Source: Promerops cafer
Taxonomy: Eukaryota > Chordata > Aves > Passeriformes > Nectariniidae
Direction: 5' to 3'
Length of the DNA stretch: 64,000 nucleotides
NCBI GenBank assembly: GCA_013398275.1
Contig: VZSE01005866.1
Span: forward strand, 434,001 to 498,000
Part shown: piece after piece, positions 13,501-25,419 of the stretch
Position numbering within the stretch: position 1 is the stretch's first letter
Layout of the letters: the number at the start of each line of letters is the position of its first letter
The notes under the pieces: generated by a model
The model's database searches: none
Told to the model about the DNA's origin: nothing
What the model saw: the letters and a program-made list of their open reading frames with translations, nothing else
Translations under genes and position numbers: made by a program

Positions 13501-15045
13501 CAAAGTCTTTGCACATTTCAAAGCAACAGGGAGATCATCCAAGTAAGATGTTGAGGCAGGCACAGTCAAAGCATTGGCATAATCCCATAGGGCCCATGGA
13601 ATATTTGCAAAGCATTTTCTCAGTTATTTTGCATGAAAACCAGCCTCCCTTCAGATCCTTGAATACCAGTGCTCCCAAAATCTGTATAGTACAGCTTCAT
13701 GACTGACAAGTGCACAAGAAAGATGCCAGAGGCATATTTTTTGCTGCTCAAAGAAGAAATTCATGTTTCCACATTTGAACTGTCAGCCGTGAGCTGTTAG
13801 GATACCAAAGAACCAGATACAGAACTACTGCATTTATAATACTTGAACAGATCATCCAGGCACCTAACCACTCACACAGGCTTCCAGCTACCAGGGAAAG
13901 CAACCATACATCACTAGGTAGATATCTATATTGGTCAGAAATCACAATATATTAACATAATTTTCTAATGTACCTAAGCCATTAAAAGTCATCTAATATA
14001 AGAATGAGAAGCTGTTAATTGGCCACAGAAGAAGCTTATTTAGATCCACAATGCTTGGAAACACTTTGTAACTTAGCAAAGAGCCAAAATGAAGGAAGTT
14101 GAATTTCTCCAGGGCTTGTGGTTTTGTACTTTTTGTACTTGATATTTTTGGAACTAAGTGGAATACTGAGAAAAAGTACAAATCCTACTGCTTACTTCCA
14201 AGTATCATTGTGTTCTACCTGGTATCATCACACAACCAGAACAATTTGAGCTCCTAGCAAACCTTGAGAAATCACTCTTGTAATCTGGCCTAGACTACAT
14301 GGGTTGTAGGTCTCCTATTTCCTGTAAAAAGGTAGAAGAAAGAGTGCCAGGGTCAGGGAACCTGTTGAAGTGATCAAAAAGAGAAATAATGTTTCAACAC
14401 TGTGAGGCAAAATTAAACTTAGAATATACATGTCCCATTTGCTAGCAATTTAGTTTGGCTAGAATTACTTTGATGCTATTGAGTACTGAAAAGGACTTTA
14501 TCTGACCAGAAATGTTCCCCTTCATGTTTTACAGTACCAGAGATAGCTGTGCATCTAATGTTATTGTGCTCAGAAGCACATAAAGTTGTTACTGCTGGTA
14601 TTACATGAGTTAGAGTGAGGCAATGATGTTGCTCTTTTTATTTCTATTGTTAGACAGCATTGTATTAAAGGATATAGAAAAGTTTGTGGGTTTTTAATAC
14701 TGTGTTTTATTGATATTTCATACAGTAAAGAAAAATCTGGTAACTAAACAGACTTTGTAGAATTAGAAATCTGGCAAGCAGTCTTCCCTCCCCTCATTCT
14801 CACTTTCATCTGTGTTCTATATATGTGGAGACATTTCAGGCCAGCCTAATGCATTACTCACTGAAGAATCTTTCCAAGAAATAGATTCAATAATGAAGTA
14901 GTTGGAAGCTCTGTATATTCACATTCGTAAATGGGAAAAGTATCAGCAAAGGCATGTTGTTATTGATTTTGTAATAAGCTGCACTAATTAACTAACTAAT
15001 AGGCCAGCTGGAAGTCAAAATGGATTTTTTTTTTTTCCTGAACAG
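10546..15045. other. AT-rich non-coding DNA, no gene seen
   Basis: No recognisable coding or repeat family. It contains a TA dinucleotide tract at 12741-12767. Open frames at 12420-12701 and 13416-13706 (plus) lack known motifs and splice support. A good acceptor at about 11500-11515 (TTATCTTGCAG) is followed by a short open stretch that soon stops. Confidence 0.55.
12741..12767. repeat. (TA)n microsatellite, imperfect
   Basis: Alternating AT over 27 bases with one extra T near the middle. Confidence 0.9.
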
Positions 15046-15208
15046 GTTGAGAGAAGCAACATTACTACTGGAAGTATTGGAATTTTGTTTTATTTCAAAG
15101 GCATGTGCTGGGAAAATAAACGAGTCCAAAGAAATTGTGTGGAGTGGTTTTCCAAAGAGGAAATAAATAAACGGAACTGCTACAAGGAAACTTTTCTCTG
15201 CAGAAATG
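15046..15208 (+). other. Candidate coding exon, cysteine-rich, unrecognised
   Basis: A T-rich tract ending CCTGAACAG (15045) gives a good acceptor, and AAATG|GTACAT at 15209 is a plausible donor. Frame 0 is open for all 54 codons plus one base (phase 0 in, phase 1 out); the other two frames stop inside. The peptide contains a possible N-glycosylation site (S-N-I-T near residue 5) and five cysteines in the last 35 residues, including GMCWENKRVQRNCVEWF. This would fit an extracellular loop or domain, but I cannot name a family. Its exit phase matches the next candidate at 17417. Translation without splicing hits a stop 11 codons past the donor. The base composition resembles the surrounding DNA. 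Confidence 0.28.
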
Positions 15209-15454
15209 GTACATGTTTCTACCTGACTTGTTTAAATTAATTTTCTTTACTGGGAGTGCCATCCATTATTTTGATATGTTTTATGGTGAGTAAGTATCCT
15301 TGATTGCAGTTACATACCAAAAGAAGGAGTTTTGCCACTTTTCATTAAAAAAACTGTCTTCAGAAATCTCAGAGACCATTTTAATGTCATTGCTTGAGCA
15401 AATACTTCGGGAATGCTCCAAAATGAGTTTTTTGGAGATGTCAGCTCTTGAAAT

Positions 15455-15484
15455 ATTATTATTATTATTATTATTGCTGCTGCT
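15455..15484. repeat. (ATT)n followed by (GCT)3
   Basis: Seven ATT units run directly into three GCT units. Overlapping open frames on both strands are produced by the repeat (poly-Ile and poly-Leu). Confidence 0.9.
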
Positions 15485-16539
15485 AAAATGTATCTGTTTA
15501 AAAATATTGGAATCACTATTTTAGAATTTTCCTTGTAGGCAAATAAGAAATATATTAGTCATGTTCTCAAAGCCAGAGTGCCCCCATAAGTAGGAACATC
15601 GGAATATTTCTCACAGAGAGAAATCCACAGTTTACTTCCAAGTAAGATTAATTGGACTGACTTCAGTTTGGCTGGTTTCTCATGGATAGAAAAATAGGAC
15701 ACAAGAATTGCTGTAGTTTGTTTGGTTCTTTTTACTGAAATTTCTAATATAAAACTCTACTACTCTGAAGCATAGGTACTGAACCTCTATTACTTTGTAA
15801 GTGTATAGTTTACAAAGCATTTTGGAATAGTAACAGAAAATTACACGATTTTTTTGTACTGTGGTATGTATTTGCATATAATTCTGGAGACCTCAGAAAA
15901 AATTTAAAACTTTCTTTATTACTATTTAGGTGTTTCAGTTCACGAGTTTTGAGGTGAGATGTTAGGACCACCATGGTCATCTTGTTCTGACTTCCTTTGC
16001 CACAGAAGCTATAGAATTTCTGTGAATGATATCCGACTGGAAGATGCACAGTGTTCAGTAGTCATTGCTCCTAGAAAAAAAACCTCAAGCCTTGAATATT
16101 TTACTTTTAGTCATAAACAATGCTTATTAAGTTATACCAATGGCTAACTGCACTCTCTGTTATAAAGATGGCAAAAATTTTTACATTTAATTTATTAACC
16201 CTCAGTCTACAGCTTGTACACATCTCATTATATCTTGAGAAACAGAGGAGATAGATTTAAAAATCTGCTTTCTTTGTCTTTTATATCCAGGTTGTATGCT
16301 TCTTTGCAATGTACTATATTGAATTAACTTCTCTATAACTCAAAGACTATGATTCTTTGAATGTTCATGGGAGTTTATTTTTTTTTTCCAATTTATTCAT
16401 AGTCTTCCTAAAATCTGAAGTCTGGATATGTAAATCTGGATATAGTGCTCTAATAGTGGTCATATCACTAACACAATATACACAGAGATAATGTAACCTT
16501 TTTTCTTCTATCATGGCCTACATGATAAAGTGAGTAAAT

Positions 16540-16990
16540 AATCCCAGGATGCAAACTCTGTGTCACAGCCCTGCAAGTTCACTGTACAAAGTGATGTCTC
16601 CAGAAGTGAGGAGCTGTGCATCATAAACCCACTCCCTGTTTTTCAGAAAATTCACTAATTCAGGAACCTGTTAGTGGACATGGAGATACTCCCTGCCTCT
16701 GAGACACTTGGATGAAACCTACAAAATGTCCTGAGCCCTCCTCAAGTTCCCAAGAAATGGTGAGAGCAACAATTACAGGCAAGTAGCTGATCTTAAAGAA
16801 GCAATAGTCTTCCTGGTAGCACAGTGCAGAGATCCTCCAAACTAGCTGGGGTTTTGTGCTTCAAGCCAACTCCATGAGTTTTGTCTCCACCTAAATCAAC
16901 AAAATGCTCTGTGGAAAAATGATCTGCTGCTGGTGCCATGCACTGAAATGATGCTGTACTCCCAGAGCAGGGGCATTCACCTCCAGTCAC
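16540..16990. other. Locally GC-richer stretch, nothing recognised
   Basis: This stretch is visibly richer in G and C than its flanks and has mixed sequence without tandem repeats. A 65-codon minus-strand open frame (16793-16990) lies in it but shows no family motif. It could be an old, diverged transposon remnant or a non-coding conserved element. Confidence 0.35.
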
Positions 16991-17014
16991 AGCTCTGGCA
17001 GTGATTGCACACTG

Positions 17015-17056
17015 GTTGGTTTGTTTTGGTTTGTTTTGGTTTGTCTGTTTGTTTGT
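17015..17056. repeat. (TTTGTTTTGG)n low-complexity tract
   Basis: Repeats of TTTGTTTTGG followed by TTTGTCTG-type units over about 42 bases. Confidence 0.85.
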
Positions 17057-17416
17057 CCTCTTAAAATTTTAATTAAAATTGAAATAGTATAGCCACATCC
17101 TAGGACACAATACCTCATAAGATGTAATCCATATGTAATCCAAAGGGTAGTGAGCTTAATAAGAGAATTTTAAACAGTCTCTAAGCCTGACACTTGATTT
17201 TCTTAATAAATGTAACTTCTGGACCTCAAAGTTTTTTTATAATCCCTATTATTACACCTCAGCATGAAACCAAAACTTGCATGACTGCAAAAAGAATTCA
17301 GTTTTTTGACCATGGTTCATAGATTGATACAATGACTTTACATCTAATAACATACAATTAATTTACTGAATTTAATGTGCTCAGAAGACATTTCTGACCA
17401 TGCTTACATTTTACAG

Positions 17417-17603
17417 TGTTGGCACATTTCCAGAGAGCAAGGGTGCCTGTTGCTGTGTTAGACTTTGTAATTACTCATCTTATAGCAAGCAACAAACCTC
17501 CAACTGGTGATGATGATTTATCTGTAATATCTGTTGTTTTATTTTGGCTGGTTAATGCCATTTTTACATCGACACTTTTCTTCCATTTGACCATACTCCA
17601 GAA
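17417..17603 (+). other. Candidate coding exon with a hydrophobic segment
   Basis: The acceptor is TTACATTTTACAG (to 17416). With two leading bases the frame is open for 61 codons, to either a weak donor CAGAA|GTAGTG at 17604 or a TAG at 17605-17607 if not spliced. The leading phase completes the codon left by 15208. The peptide has a charged linker (PPTGDDDLS) and then a segment of about 22 apolar residues (VISVVLFWLVNAIFTSTLFF) that could span a membrane. T-rich DNA tends to encode such residues by chance, so this is suggestive only. Product unknown. Confidence 0.25.
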
Positions 17604-17705
17604 GTAGTGAAATCTGGTTACACTTTCCTGCTGCATGACAGAGCAATATGAAATATATGTCAGGAGTTAAAAAAAAAGTGAAAAAAAAGTTTAATCATTT
17701 TACAG

Positions 17706-17788
17706 GTCAAGACTCTGCATCATATTTTTTGCTTTTATTCCTACTATTGTTGCAAACTCTGTTGGCTTTCTGCTTTGGGGATATCAAG
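17706..17788 (+). other. Candidate coding exon with a second hydrophobic segment
   Basis: The acceptor is AATCATTTTACAG (to 17705); the donor is TATCAAG|GTAATA at 17789. With one leading base the frame is open throughout (27 codons, phase 2 in, phase 1 out) and reads SRLCIIFFAFIPTIVANSVG followed by FLLWGYQ, membrane-helix-like. A 102-base GT-AG intron would separate it from 17603 with phase preserved. A second frame is also open, so the choice rests on phase continuity. Confidence 0.25.
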
Positions 17789-17992
17789 GTAATAAGATGG
17801 AAGTGTTGACTTTTGCCTACCAAAATCTCCTGTGCTGAAGTCCTGACAATATACACCGAAAGTGTATACTGTAGTTACTGATAATGAAGGAACAGGGAAA
17901 ATATGTCTTCCCTGGCAGAGGTTAATTGAATTTGTCCCTTCTGCTTTGCTCCATCTAGTTTTCAGTTTTGTGTTTCCTGTCTTTTTCCCCAG

Positions 17993-18171
17993 AAGGTGTG
18001 AGTATTTGTGAGCAGGCTGCAGTGCTGTCCTTTATCGTTTTTCAGAATACATTTCACATGTTTCCTCCATCCTGTGTGGTCTTCATGTCCTGCAAGGGTG
18101 TCAAATGTTGTCAGGCATTTCTGCATACTTCATACTTCTTGAGAGCAGATTTCTTCTTTAAGAACTGCGTG
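17993..18171 (+). other. Candidate coding exon, cysteine-rich hydrophobic
   Basis: A long pyrimidine tract ending TTTTTCCCCAG (17992) is one of the best acceptors in the window. With two leading bases, matching the phase left at 17788, the frame is open for 59 codons to a donor GCGTG|GTAGGC at 18172; the same frame unspliced continues to a stop at 18234. The peptide starts GVSICEQAAVLSFIVFQ and carries eight cysteines including an adjacent pair. Product unrecognised. No convincing continuation was found downstream. Confidence 0.2.
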
Positions 18172-21100
18172 GTAGGCTTCATTGATCCTAATATTTTCTC
18201 TTCATTAATTTGGCTGGAAAATATTAAGAAATAATGAAAATAGCATTATAGGCAGAGCAATTCAACTTATCAGGTTTATAGTAAACTTCTTTTTCAGAAA
18301 ATACTTTCAATTAATTTTTTCAGGCTTTTAAAGATTTTATTTATGTATTTATTAGTTTTTGATAATAAGAATCTCATAGCTTGAGTCATGAATGTTTTCT
18401 TTCTGTGGGAAAACATTCATTACTACACTGGAGTTTAATTTGGCTTGGTTTACAATATTTTATGATTCTGCTGACCAGAAAATTGGCATACCTACATCTT
18501 AGATGTGTTTTCAGAGGTATTTAACACCACAGGTGTGTCCATCACTTTTATTTCCCAGTTTAGATGTGTGTTATCACTGTACTTAATTTCATCATGTGTA
18601 TAAGCTCAAAACCCCTCAGTAGTGCCTCTGAGTAGTTAAAGCAAACATTTTAAGGATAAAGTGAAAACCCATCAATTTCTTGTAGAACAAGACTGTTGTG
18701 AATTGTCAAACTGTATCTTGCGGTCTTTTATTTAAAAGATAAACTGGTTGTAATTGTTACAGGTATATTGTATTTAAAAAACACTTGATATCAGTTTTAC
18801 TCTTCTGATAACATGGATGCTAAAGATGCCAAGGCTTTTTGAACTAGAGCTTGCACCAAATACCTGCTTGTATGATGCCCAGTTCTCACAGCATCAGCAT
18901 ACTTTACTGACGTGACTCTAGCAATAATCTCACCATGTATGGTACCAGTCATTCACCATAGGCAGTTTTTACCAGGAGGGTGAAATGAAACACTGACCCT
19001 ACTTCCAGTTGCATAAAATCTGGGACAATTCAAATAATTTCCTTGCCTTCTATACTTCCTTTCACATGCAAAGTTTATATTTTTTCGCAGTCCGTGCTAG
19101 ATAAGTACAACAGTAAAAGCTGTGAATGTCTTTAGTCATTATTGTTTCAGTATGTCAAATAAAGGTTTACAGACCCTGCCGAGTGGTGATAGAATGACAG
19201 ATGGATCATTAATGCTCTTAATAATATATAACTTTGCCTTTGAAAGTTCAGCCAGTTTTGGTCTGTCTTTTTGCTTTCCTGTGCCGGCTCTGACATAGTT
19301 CTGCATTCTTATGTCACTTTCCATTTTGTTTTTCAGCTTGGATGTAATTTATGATTAAAAGCCCCCCAATATTGATTCACTGACTTATTGATCTGTTCAC
19401 CAAATAGTTCAAATGAAGTCATTACCCTATTGACCTCTGCATTTGCTATTTGCTTTGCTTTCATTTTACCAGTCTGGATACTTCAGAGTTTTATTTTTTA
19501 AGAGGTGTGAAAACAAAGAGATCTGGAAATTGTAAGCATGCTGTGATTCTTTATGTTTTTTAAAATCTTCTCATTTAAGCATTTAAGATTATTTTCTCCC
19601 TCCAGGATAGCTATGTTGGAAGAGATTGTTGATTTTGTACAAGTGATATAGTATCAAAGCCCTCCTAGGGATTAGTATCACACCAACTTTGTATGGGCGT
19701 TCAGCTCCTCAGTAGCAAAAATTTACATTTCTCTTTCATATTTGCAAGCTTTACAAAGATGTTTTTTCTTGTTTATTAAATATATCAAAACACTTGTTTT
19801 TATTGGTAGAAAGATAATGAAGCAAATAATTCTATGTACTCCCTAACAAGGCAAAAAGAATTTTTTTCCTAAAGGACAAACAAATTTACTTCTTTGGTCT
19901 TCACTCATGTTTCTCCATCAGAAATGACCACAAGTCTGAGTTCCCCGTTTTGCCCGTTAGTCTTGTAAGAACATAATTTTTTTCAGATGAAACTGCAAGA
20001 TAACCTGCAGTTTCTGAGCAAGCCCCTTCAGAACACCACAAGTCACTAATTGCTCTGCAAATATAGATCAAAATGAGCCAAAATATAGATCTAAATCAGA
20101 TTACATGACTAAAATAGGGAACAAAAAGTTACCTATTTAATATGAAAGCAGTTTTAAAACATAAGTCTAATTCTTTGTAAAAAATGGAATAATTTTTAAA
20201 ACCAATGTGCTTAATTGTGACTTTTGCTTGCTTGCTGTGAATACTGTACTTTTCCTCCTCTATTTTTTGGAAGTTATCTCATCTTCAGTTGCTACATTAA
20301 AATCTGTGAAACAAATACAAATGAGAAATCACAAAAAAAAAAAGAATCTCTCCATGTGCATATATGTCAGATACTTTCTGAACTTTTATTACTTCTTCTT
20401 GTCCATTTCACAGGGAAAAAGAATTTGACAAACACCTCCATCTTATTTGTGTCAGTGCCTGGAGTTAGATACACAGTGTTAATTGTGTATCTGAGAATGC
20501 TAATACATCTATAAATGCTAGAGACAACCAGGAAAGATGAATGTAAAATTTTGAGGACCTTAAAGCACCCTTTTGTGCTTGTCTGGCTGTTCCAGCAGGA
20601 AATTATCAAGAAGCTTATATATATGTTTTTTGCCCCAGTATTAATGCAGCCCTAGGAGAGTTGGATGTAACATGATCATCTGCAAGGAGATAATAATTTT
20701 AATACTTTTCCTCACTGGAATAAAACAAACAACTCATAAGTCTGTCCATTGGGCTAGCATGTCACAATCTTGGATAACACTTTGTAATTTGTAATGGAAG
20801 TGTCATTTGCCTTAAATCCAATATAAGGGTTTGGGATTTCCTGGTCATTTATTAACTTATGTAGGAGAGAACATGTGGGTGTTTCGTTTACTTTCTGTTC
20901 TCTTAGGTCAGTTTTATAATTTTGTAGCATAATTGACTAAAAAAAAAGTTATTTTTTATTTACAGCTCTGTAAGTCAAAGAACAATCAGTCTTGTAATTT
21001 TATTTTTTTTATTATTATTTTTGTATTTAAGACTTCCTATTTCAGCAGGATAAACCTGTAAGTGATTTGTGCTTGGGTATATGCACTGGGGAGAGAAGGG

Positions 21101-21544
21101 CTTGGCATTTTCAGAGGTGATCTGTAGTCTGGAGTTGAATACAGTCAGTAAACAAATCTACATCTTAACATTGTTTAAAGTCCTGATGAGACCACATGAG
21201 ATGATGTGTAAAGTTAATCTAGGGCCAACTTAAAATTTCAGATAAAGCACAGTGGGGGCACTGTGGCTCAAATTTGATTATAACTGGGGATGAGAACCCA
21301 GGAGGTTTCTCTATGATTTGAAAGGGCCAGATAAGAAGGTATGGAAAAAAAATTTCATTGCTGATCACTGTACCAGTTGCCTGTGTGTGAGAAAACACTG
21401 AGAGCATACAAAACTCTCCACAGATTAATCCTTTCCCCTTGATCATGTACTCTATTCAAGTGCAAGGTGAAACTATATCATCTGTATGATTTTTTGGCTT
21501 GTTTTTTTTGTATGGACAGTCTGAAATGTTGAAAAGGAGTCATC
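18172..21544. other. AT-rich non-coding DNA, no gene seen
   Basis: No known repeat family or gene recognised. It contains a 12-bp hairpin at 18388-18420 and a 9-bp hairpin around 20469-20494 (AGATACACA / TGTGTATCT). Open frames of 60-96 codons here have no motifs. Confidence 0.55.
18388..18420. repeat. Perfect 12-bp hairpin, 9-nt loop
   Basis: ATGAATGTTTTC (18388-18399) is exactly complementary to GAAAACATTCAT (18409-18420). One further T/G wobble pair is possible inside the loop. Confidence 0.85.
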
Positions 21545-22209
21545 TGTTTTCAACTAAGGTAGAGTTAATTTATTCTCAATAGGTGTTGCAGTGCTGTGTT
21601 TTGTATTCGGAATGAGAATCATGTTGATAACACACTAGTGTTTTGATTTTTTTTGTTAAATCATGTTTGTCCTAAATCAAGGACTTTTTTTCCTTGTCTC
21701 ATGCTCTGCCAGTGAGGAGGCACACAAAAACAACAACAACAAAAAAAAAACCCCAAGAAACCCCAACAAACCAACCAGCAACAACAAAAAAACCACCCTG
21801 AAAAAATCCTCTGAGAGGGTACATAGCTGGGACATATTACCTGAACTGATCAACGAGATATTTCCCACCATAGAATGTGATACCTGCTATATAAACCAGG
21901 AGAGTTACCTGGAAGGAGAAGCCAATCTGAATTCGGGAAGTGGGGGTCTGGCATCATTCAGAGGGTGGTGAGCAATTACATTGTGCATAATTTGATTTCT
22001 ATACATTATTATTAGTATCAATATTGATATTAATATTAATATTATTTACCATTATTATTGTATTTTGCATTATTTTCAATTATTACTCTGTTCTTATCTC
22101 AACATACAAGTTTTACTTTGATTCTCCTCCCCATTCCACCAGAGTGTGTGGAAAAGCTTGCGCGAGCTGCTGCATGAGTTTCATCTCCAGCTGGGTTTAA
22201 ATCATGACA
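21545..22209 (+). mobile_element. Solo LTR of an avian endogenous retrovirus (ERVL-like type)
   Basis: Recognised from landmarks shared with a common bird LTR family: AGAGTTAATTT near the 5' end, GTGCTGTGTTTTG, GTTGATAACACAC, TCATGCTCTGCCAGTGAG, a TATATAA box at 21888-21894, GTGGTGAGCAATTACATTGT, an ATT-rich block (about 22008-22070), CTGTTCTTATCTCAACATA and a 3' end GGGTTTAAATCATGACA. It starts with TG and ends with CA in forward orientation. There is no primer-binding site, gag, pol or env on either side, so it is a solo LTR left by recombination. Many differences from the family pattern imply an old copy. No exact target-site duplication was identified, so the 5' boundary is approximate. 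The 102-codon open frame inside it (21663-21971) is a by-product. The family assignment is from memory of the consensus, not from a search. Confidence 0.82.
21722..21798 (+). repeat. A/C-rich tract inside the LTR
   Basis: About 75 bases made almost only of A and C, with CAACAACAAC and runs of A up to about 10, sit in the U3 part of the LTR, after the TCATGCTCTGCCAGTGAG landmark. My recollection of related bird LTRs is a G-rich sequence at this point, so this is likely an insertion or local expansion. Confidence 0.7.
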
Positions 22210-22595
22210 GGGAGAAGTGTTTTTCTCAGTGCCACAGCTCTTGAAATGTAACTTGATTATCTATATGGAAAGCAAGAAACCTGGTTTTCTTTCAGCTTAT
22301 GCAAGGAATCTGTCTTATGAGTTCTGTGTTTTGGCAAACTTTTCTGCCTTTTACAATGCATTATCAGGTGATATCTCATTTCCTACTTAATACTTTCAGA
22401 TATGTTTGACAGTGGAAGAAGTTTATAGTACTTATTATGTGCATGAATTATACTTTTAGCTGTACCTAGAAATCTAGATGCTTCTTTAATTAAAGTTTCT
22501 GCCAGGCTCAGAGCCAAGATATGATTTGTATGATTAGTCTGCATCTTAGATGAATATCCTTTGTGCCATGCAATTGAATGTGCTGGCACGAGTTG

Positions 22596-22650
22596 CTTTC
22601 TATCTATTATATATATCTATCTATTGCTTTCTATCTATTTCTATATATCT
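22596..22650. repeat. (TCTA)n / (TA)n imperfect microsatellite
   Basis: Interrupted TCTA and TATA units, with TTGCTTTCTATCTATT occurring twice in the tract. Confidence 0.8.
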
Positions 22651-25401
22651 TTAGATTCTATAGGTAATTAAGTAACCATAGGTTCAAAGAGCAGCTCTAC
22701 TTAACTGGAGTATTCCAGAACCAACCAAGTCCACACTCACCTGCTTCAGTGCAGGTGCATGAATCTGAGCAGTCCTTGCTTTGGTTTGAAATTATGTATA
22801 TAGAGAGCTTGGTCTAAGCAGAAAGTCTTCCACAGAACATTATACTTTTTCTTCTTTTTAATTTTGCAATGGCAAAAGGTACTGTGTTCAGGAAAATTCC
22901 ACATACCTGTAGGTGCTGCTGTGCCACACTTGCAATTGTCAGTGATCAGTAGCAGTTTTCTTTGGTTTGGTTTTGATGTCACAGATATGCTGACGAAAGC
23001 ATTTAATTATGTAAAAAGCAGTGCGGAAAAAAAAATAATGAAGGTATATTCAAATCATCAATGTGGTTGTTTAAGTTAGGCAGCTCTCCCTACCCTTCCT
23101 GCACCACTGGGGCTTGTTCTTCATTTCTCCAGATGTTCAGGATAGGAGATTACTTTTTTTTCCTCTGAATTGCACAAAACAATAGCTTTTTTTTCTCCAG
23201 TGTCTGCAATCTAAGGAGACTCTTACATTAGCTTCAGGCTAAAATAAATTGTTCAGATTAGAATATATGAATATTCATCATGTCATTGTGCAAATTTCTC
23301 TTACTTTCTGTTTCAGAAAACAGAAGACTTTGAAAGGGGAATCAATATGTTACTCAAGCATGGAAGGTAATGACCTATAAAATTACACTTAAAAATATTT
23401 GTTCTTGTTGGGATACTTTTGGTTGACTTTGGGATATTTTCTTGCTTTTCTTTGTTATATTTCATTCACTTTAAGTGACTGCTCATATAATTAAACAGAA
23501 TGAAATCCTGTGTCTGATTACATTTTGAGAATTTCATTCCATTTGGAAAATAATACTGCATTTGTTTACTCTGAGATAAATGCAAGATTAAATCCTAACA
23601 GGTGTTTCCTTAAGGGGGAAGGTTTTGCAGTCCTGTTGAGTCCCCAGGTTATATGACCACTCTGTATTTCTCAGGCAGAAATAATATTTTCTTTTGCACA
23701 GTAGAGGAAATCAAGTTTTTCAAACTCTCAAGTCTGTTCTAGTGTTTTAACTACTGATCAGTGCTTTCTTTTAAAATATTTCTTTGGTCTGTAGGGAGTT
23801 CAGGTATAGATACAGCTTTTTGTGCTGAAGATACAGACATCTAAACCACCTGACAATTTAGGAATTTTTATTTTATTATCATCTAGTTATTAAGACTATC
23901 CACAGTCTTGGTCAAAATATAGGCAGTACAGGGGTTAAAACATTTAAAATAAATTATTGCATGGGAATTAGAGTAGATTCCATGTCAGAAGATTTGTTAT
24001 TACACTTACATATTAAATGGTATTTTAGTTAGAAAGCAGTAGAAATTTCACTGGAGTCCAACACCAGTGCCACAAACAATTAACAAACATTCTTCTTATT
24101 CCTGTAATTTACTTCATCTTGTGTATTTATCCAGAATTTGTCCTTGTGAAACTTCCTAGGAAAATATTTCTGAGCAGAAGAGGGTTTTATGTGTGTTTGT
24201 GTATGTGTGTTGGGAGGAATGAGAAGAAGCTAGAGAAGGGCAGACAAGTGAAAATAGATGAGAACATCAGTATGGCTAAAGGATTTCATATCCATTTTTG
24301 CACTGTAAATGCTACACTAGACATTGTAAAAAGCTGCTCTATCTGCAAATACCTTGGCAAATGGTTCCTTGAAATCCACTGTCCTTTGCAACTCTGCCTT
24401 GTTTGTAAGCTTCTATCATTTATCATAGGAGAAGCTGTCATGGCAGGCTGAGACACTCTGAGCCAAATGCTGCTGTTGTATGCTTCTGTGAAATTTAACT
24501 TAGATTGTTCACACCTGATCAGGATCGAATCTGTTTGTCATGGGAAGTACTCTTAACAGGAAGAACTTGCTGGGAAAGGATCAGCAATATATTTGTAAAA
24601 CAAAGTGAAATGGATTCAGCAAGAACAAGAAGGAAATCAAGACTGTGTAGGAATTGGTGAAAGCCAGTAAAGTCTGAGAGGAATTGAATTTGCAGAGGAA
24701 TTGCCATCTACAATGCCTAGGTTTTACTGTAATAGTCATCCTGATGTAGTAAAGGAGGTAAAGTCAGCAATTTTTGCTTTGCAAAGAAACAGATATTTTT
24801 AAAGACTATGCCTAAGACTCATCTTAGAAAAATGTAATTCGTGTAGAGAGGGGTGTACTTTTGTTGTTGGTTATATGTATGAGGGGAACCTAGAACTTTT
24901 TAGACTGCCTCTGAATCACAGCCTCCCAGAAAGCAGACAAGTTTGTCAGACAAACACTTTGGGTGTCAGTTTTTTACTAGTTGATTCAGGAGAAGTTATC
25001 ACATCTAGATTCAAATACTTTTTCTTAAATAAAAAGAATTAGCATAATAAATTCTTTCCTGTAACAAGGTAAGTGTGTCTTTCTCCTTTTATGCTGTTAC
25101 ATATCTTATTTCTTCTTGTAAATTGTTTGAGTCAGCACTAGAAAATGTGCAGTGGGAAGCAAAAAAACCCCACAAGGAATATTTTGCAGAGCTTCACTGA
25201 TTCAAATAGAGTGAAATCTGTGCTATTCTTGTTTTCTGGATGTGTGCATTTTAAGTTCCCCATAAATTAGTTGTTTGAAGACCAAAGAGATATTTTAGGT
25301 TACTGATATGCAGCCAGTGTCATAAAAGATGCGCAGCGAGAGGGGTCAGGGGTTTTCTCCAATTCACCTCACAAGAGTTGGGAAGCAGCCTACAGTGATG
25401 T

Positions 25402-25419
25402 AATTGCAAGCTTGCAATT
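25402..25419. repeat. 18-bp perfect palindrome
   Basis: AATTGCAAG is followed immediately by its exact reverse complement CTTGCAATT; the centre is a HindIII-type AAGCTT. Its function, if any, is unknown. Confidence 0.85.

Noticed and set aside
16348..16363. CTATGATTCTTTGA resembling the CR1 terminal octamer
   Set aside because: Only a single imperfect octamer without any neighbouring CR1 sequence; expected by chance.
21663..21971. 102-codon open frame rich in Asn, Lys and Thr
   Set aside because: It lies within the solo LTR and is driven by the A/C-rich tract; LTRs of this type do not encode protein there.
24119..24451. 110-codon plus-strand open frame
   Set aside because: No motif, no splice or promoter context, and part of it derives from a TG-rich low-complexity stretch; this length is expected by chance in 64 kb.
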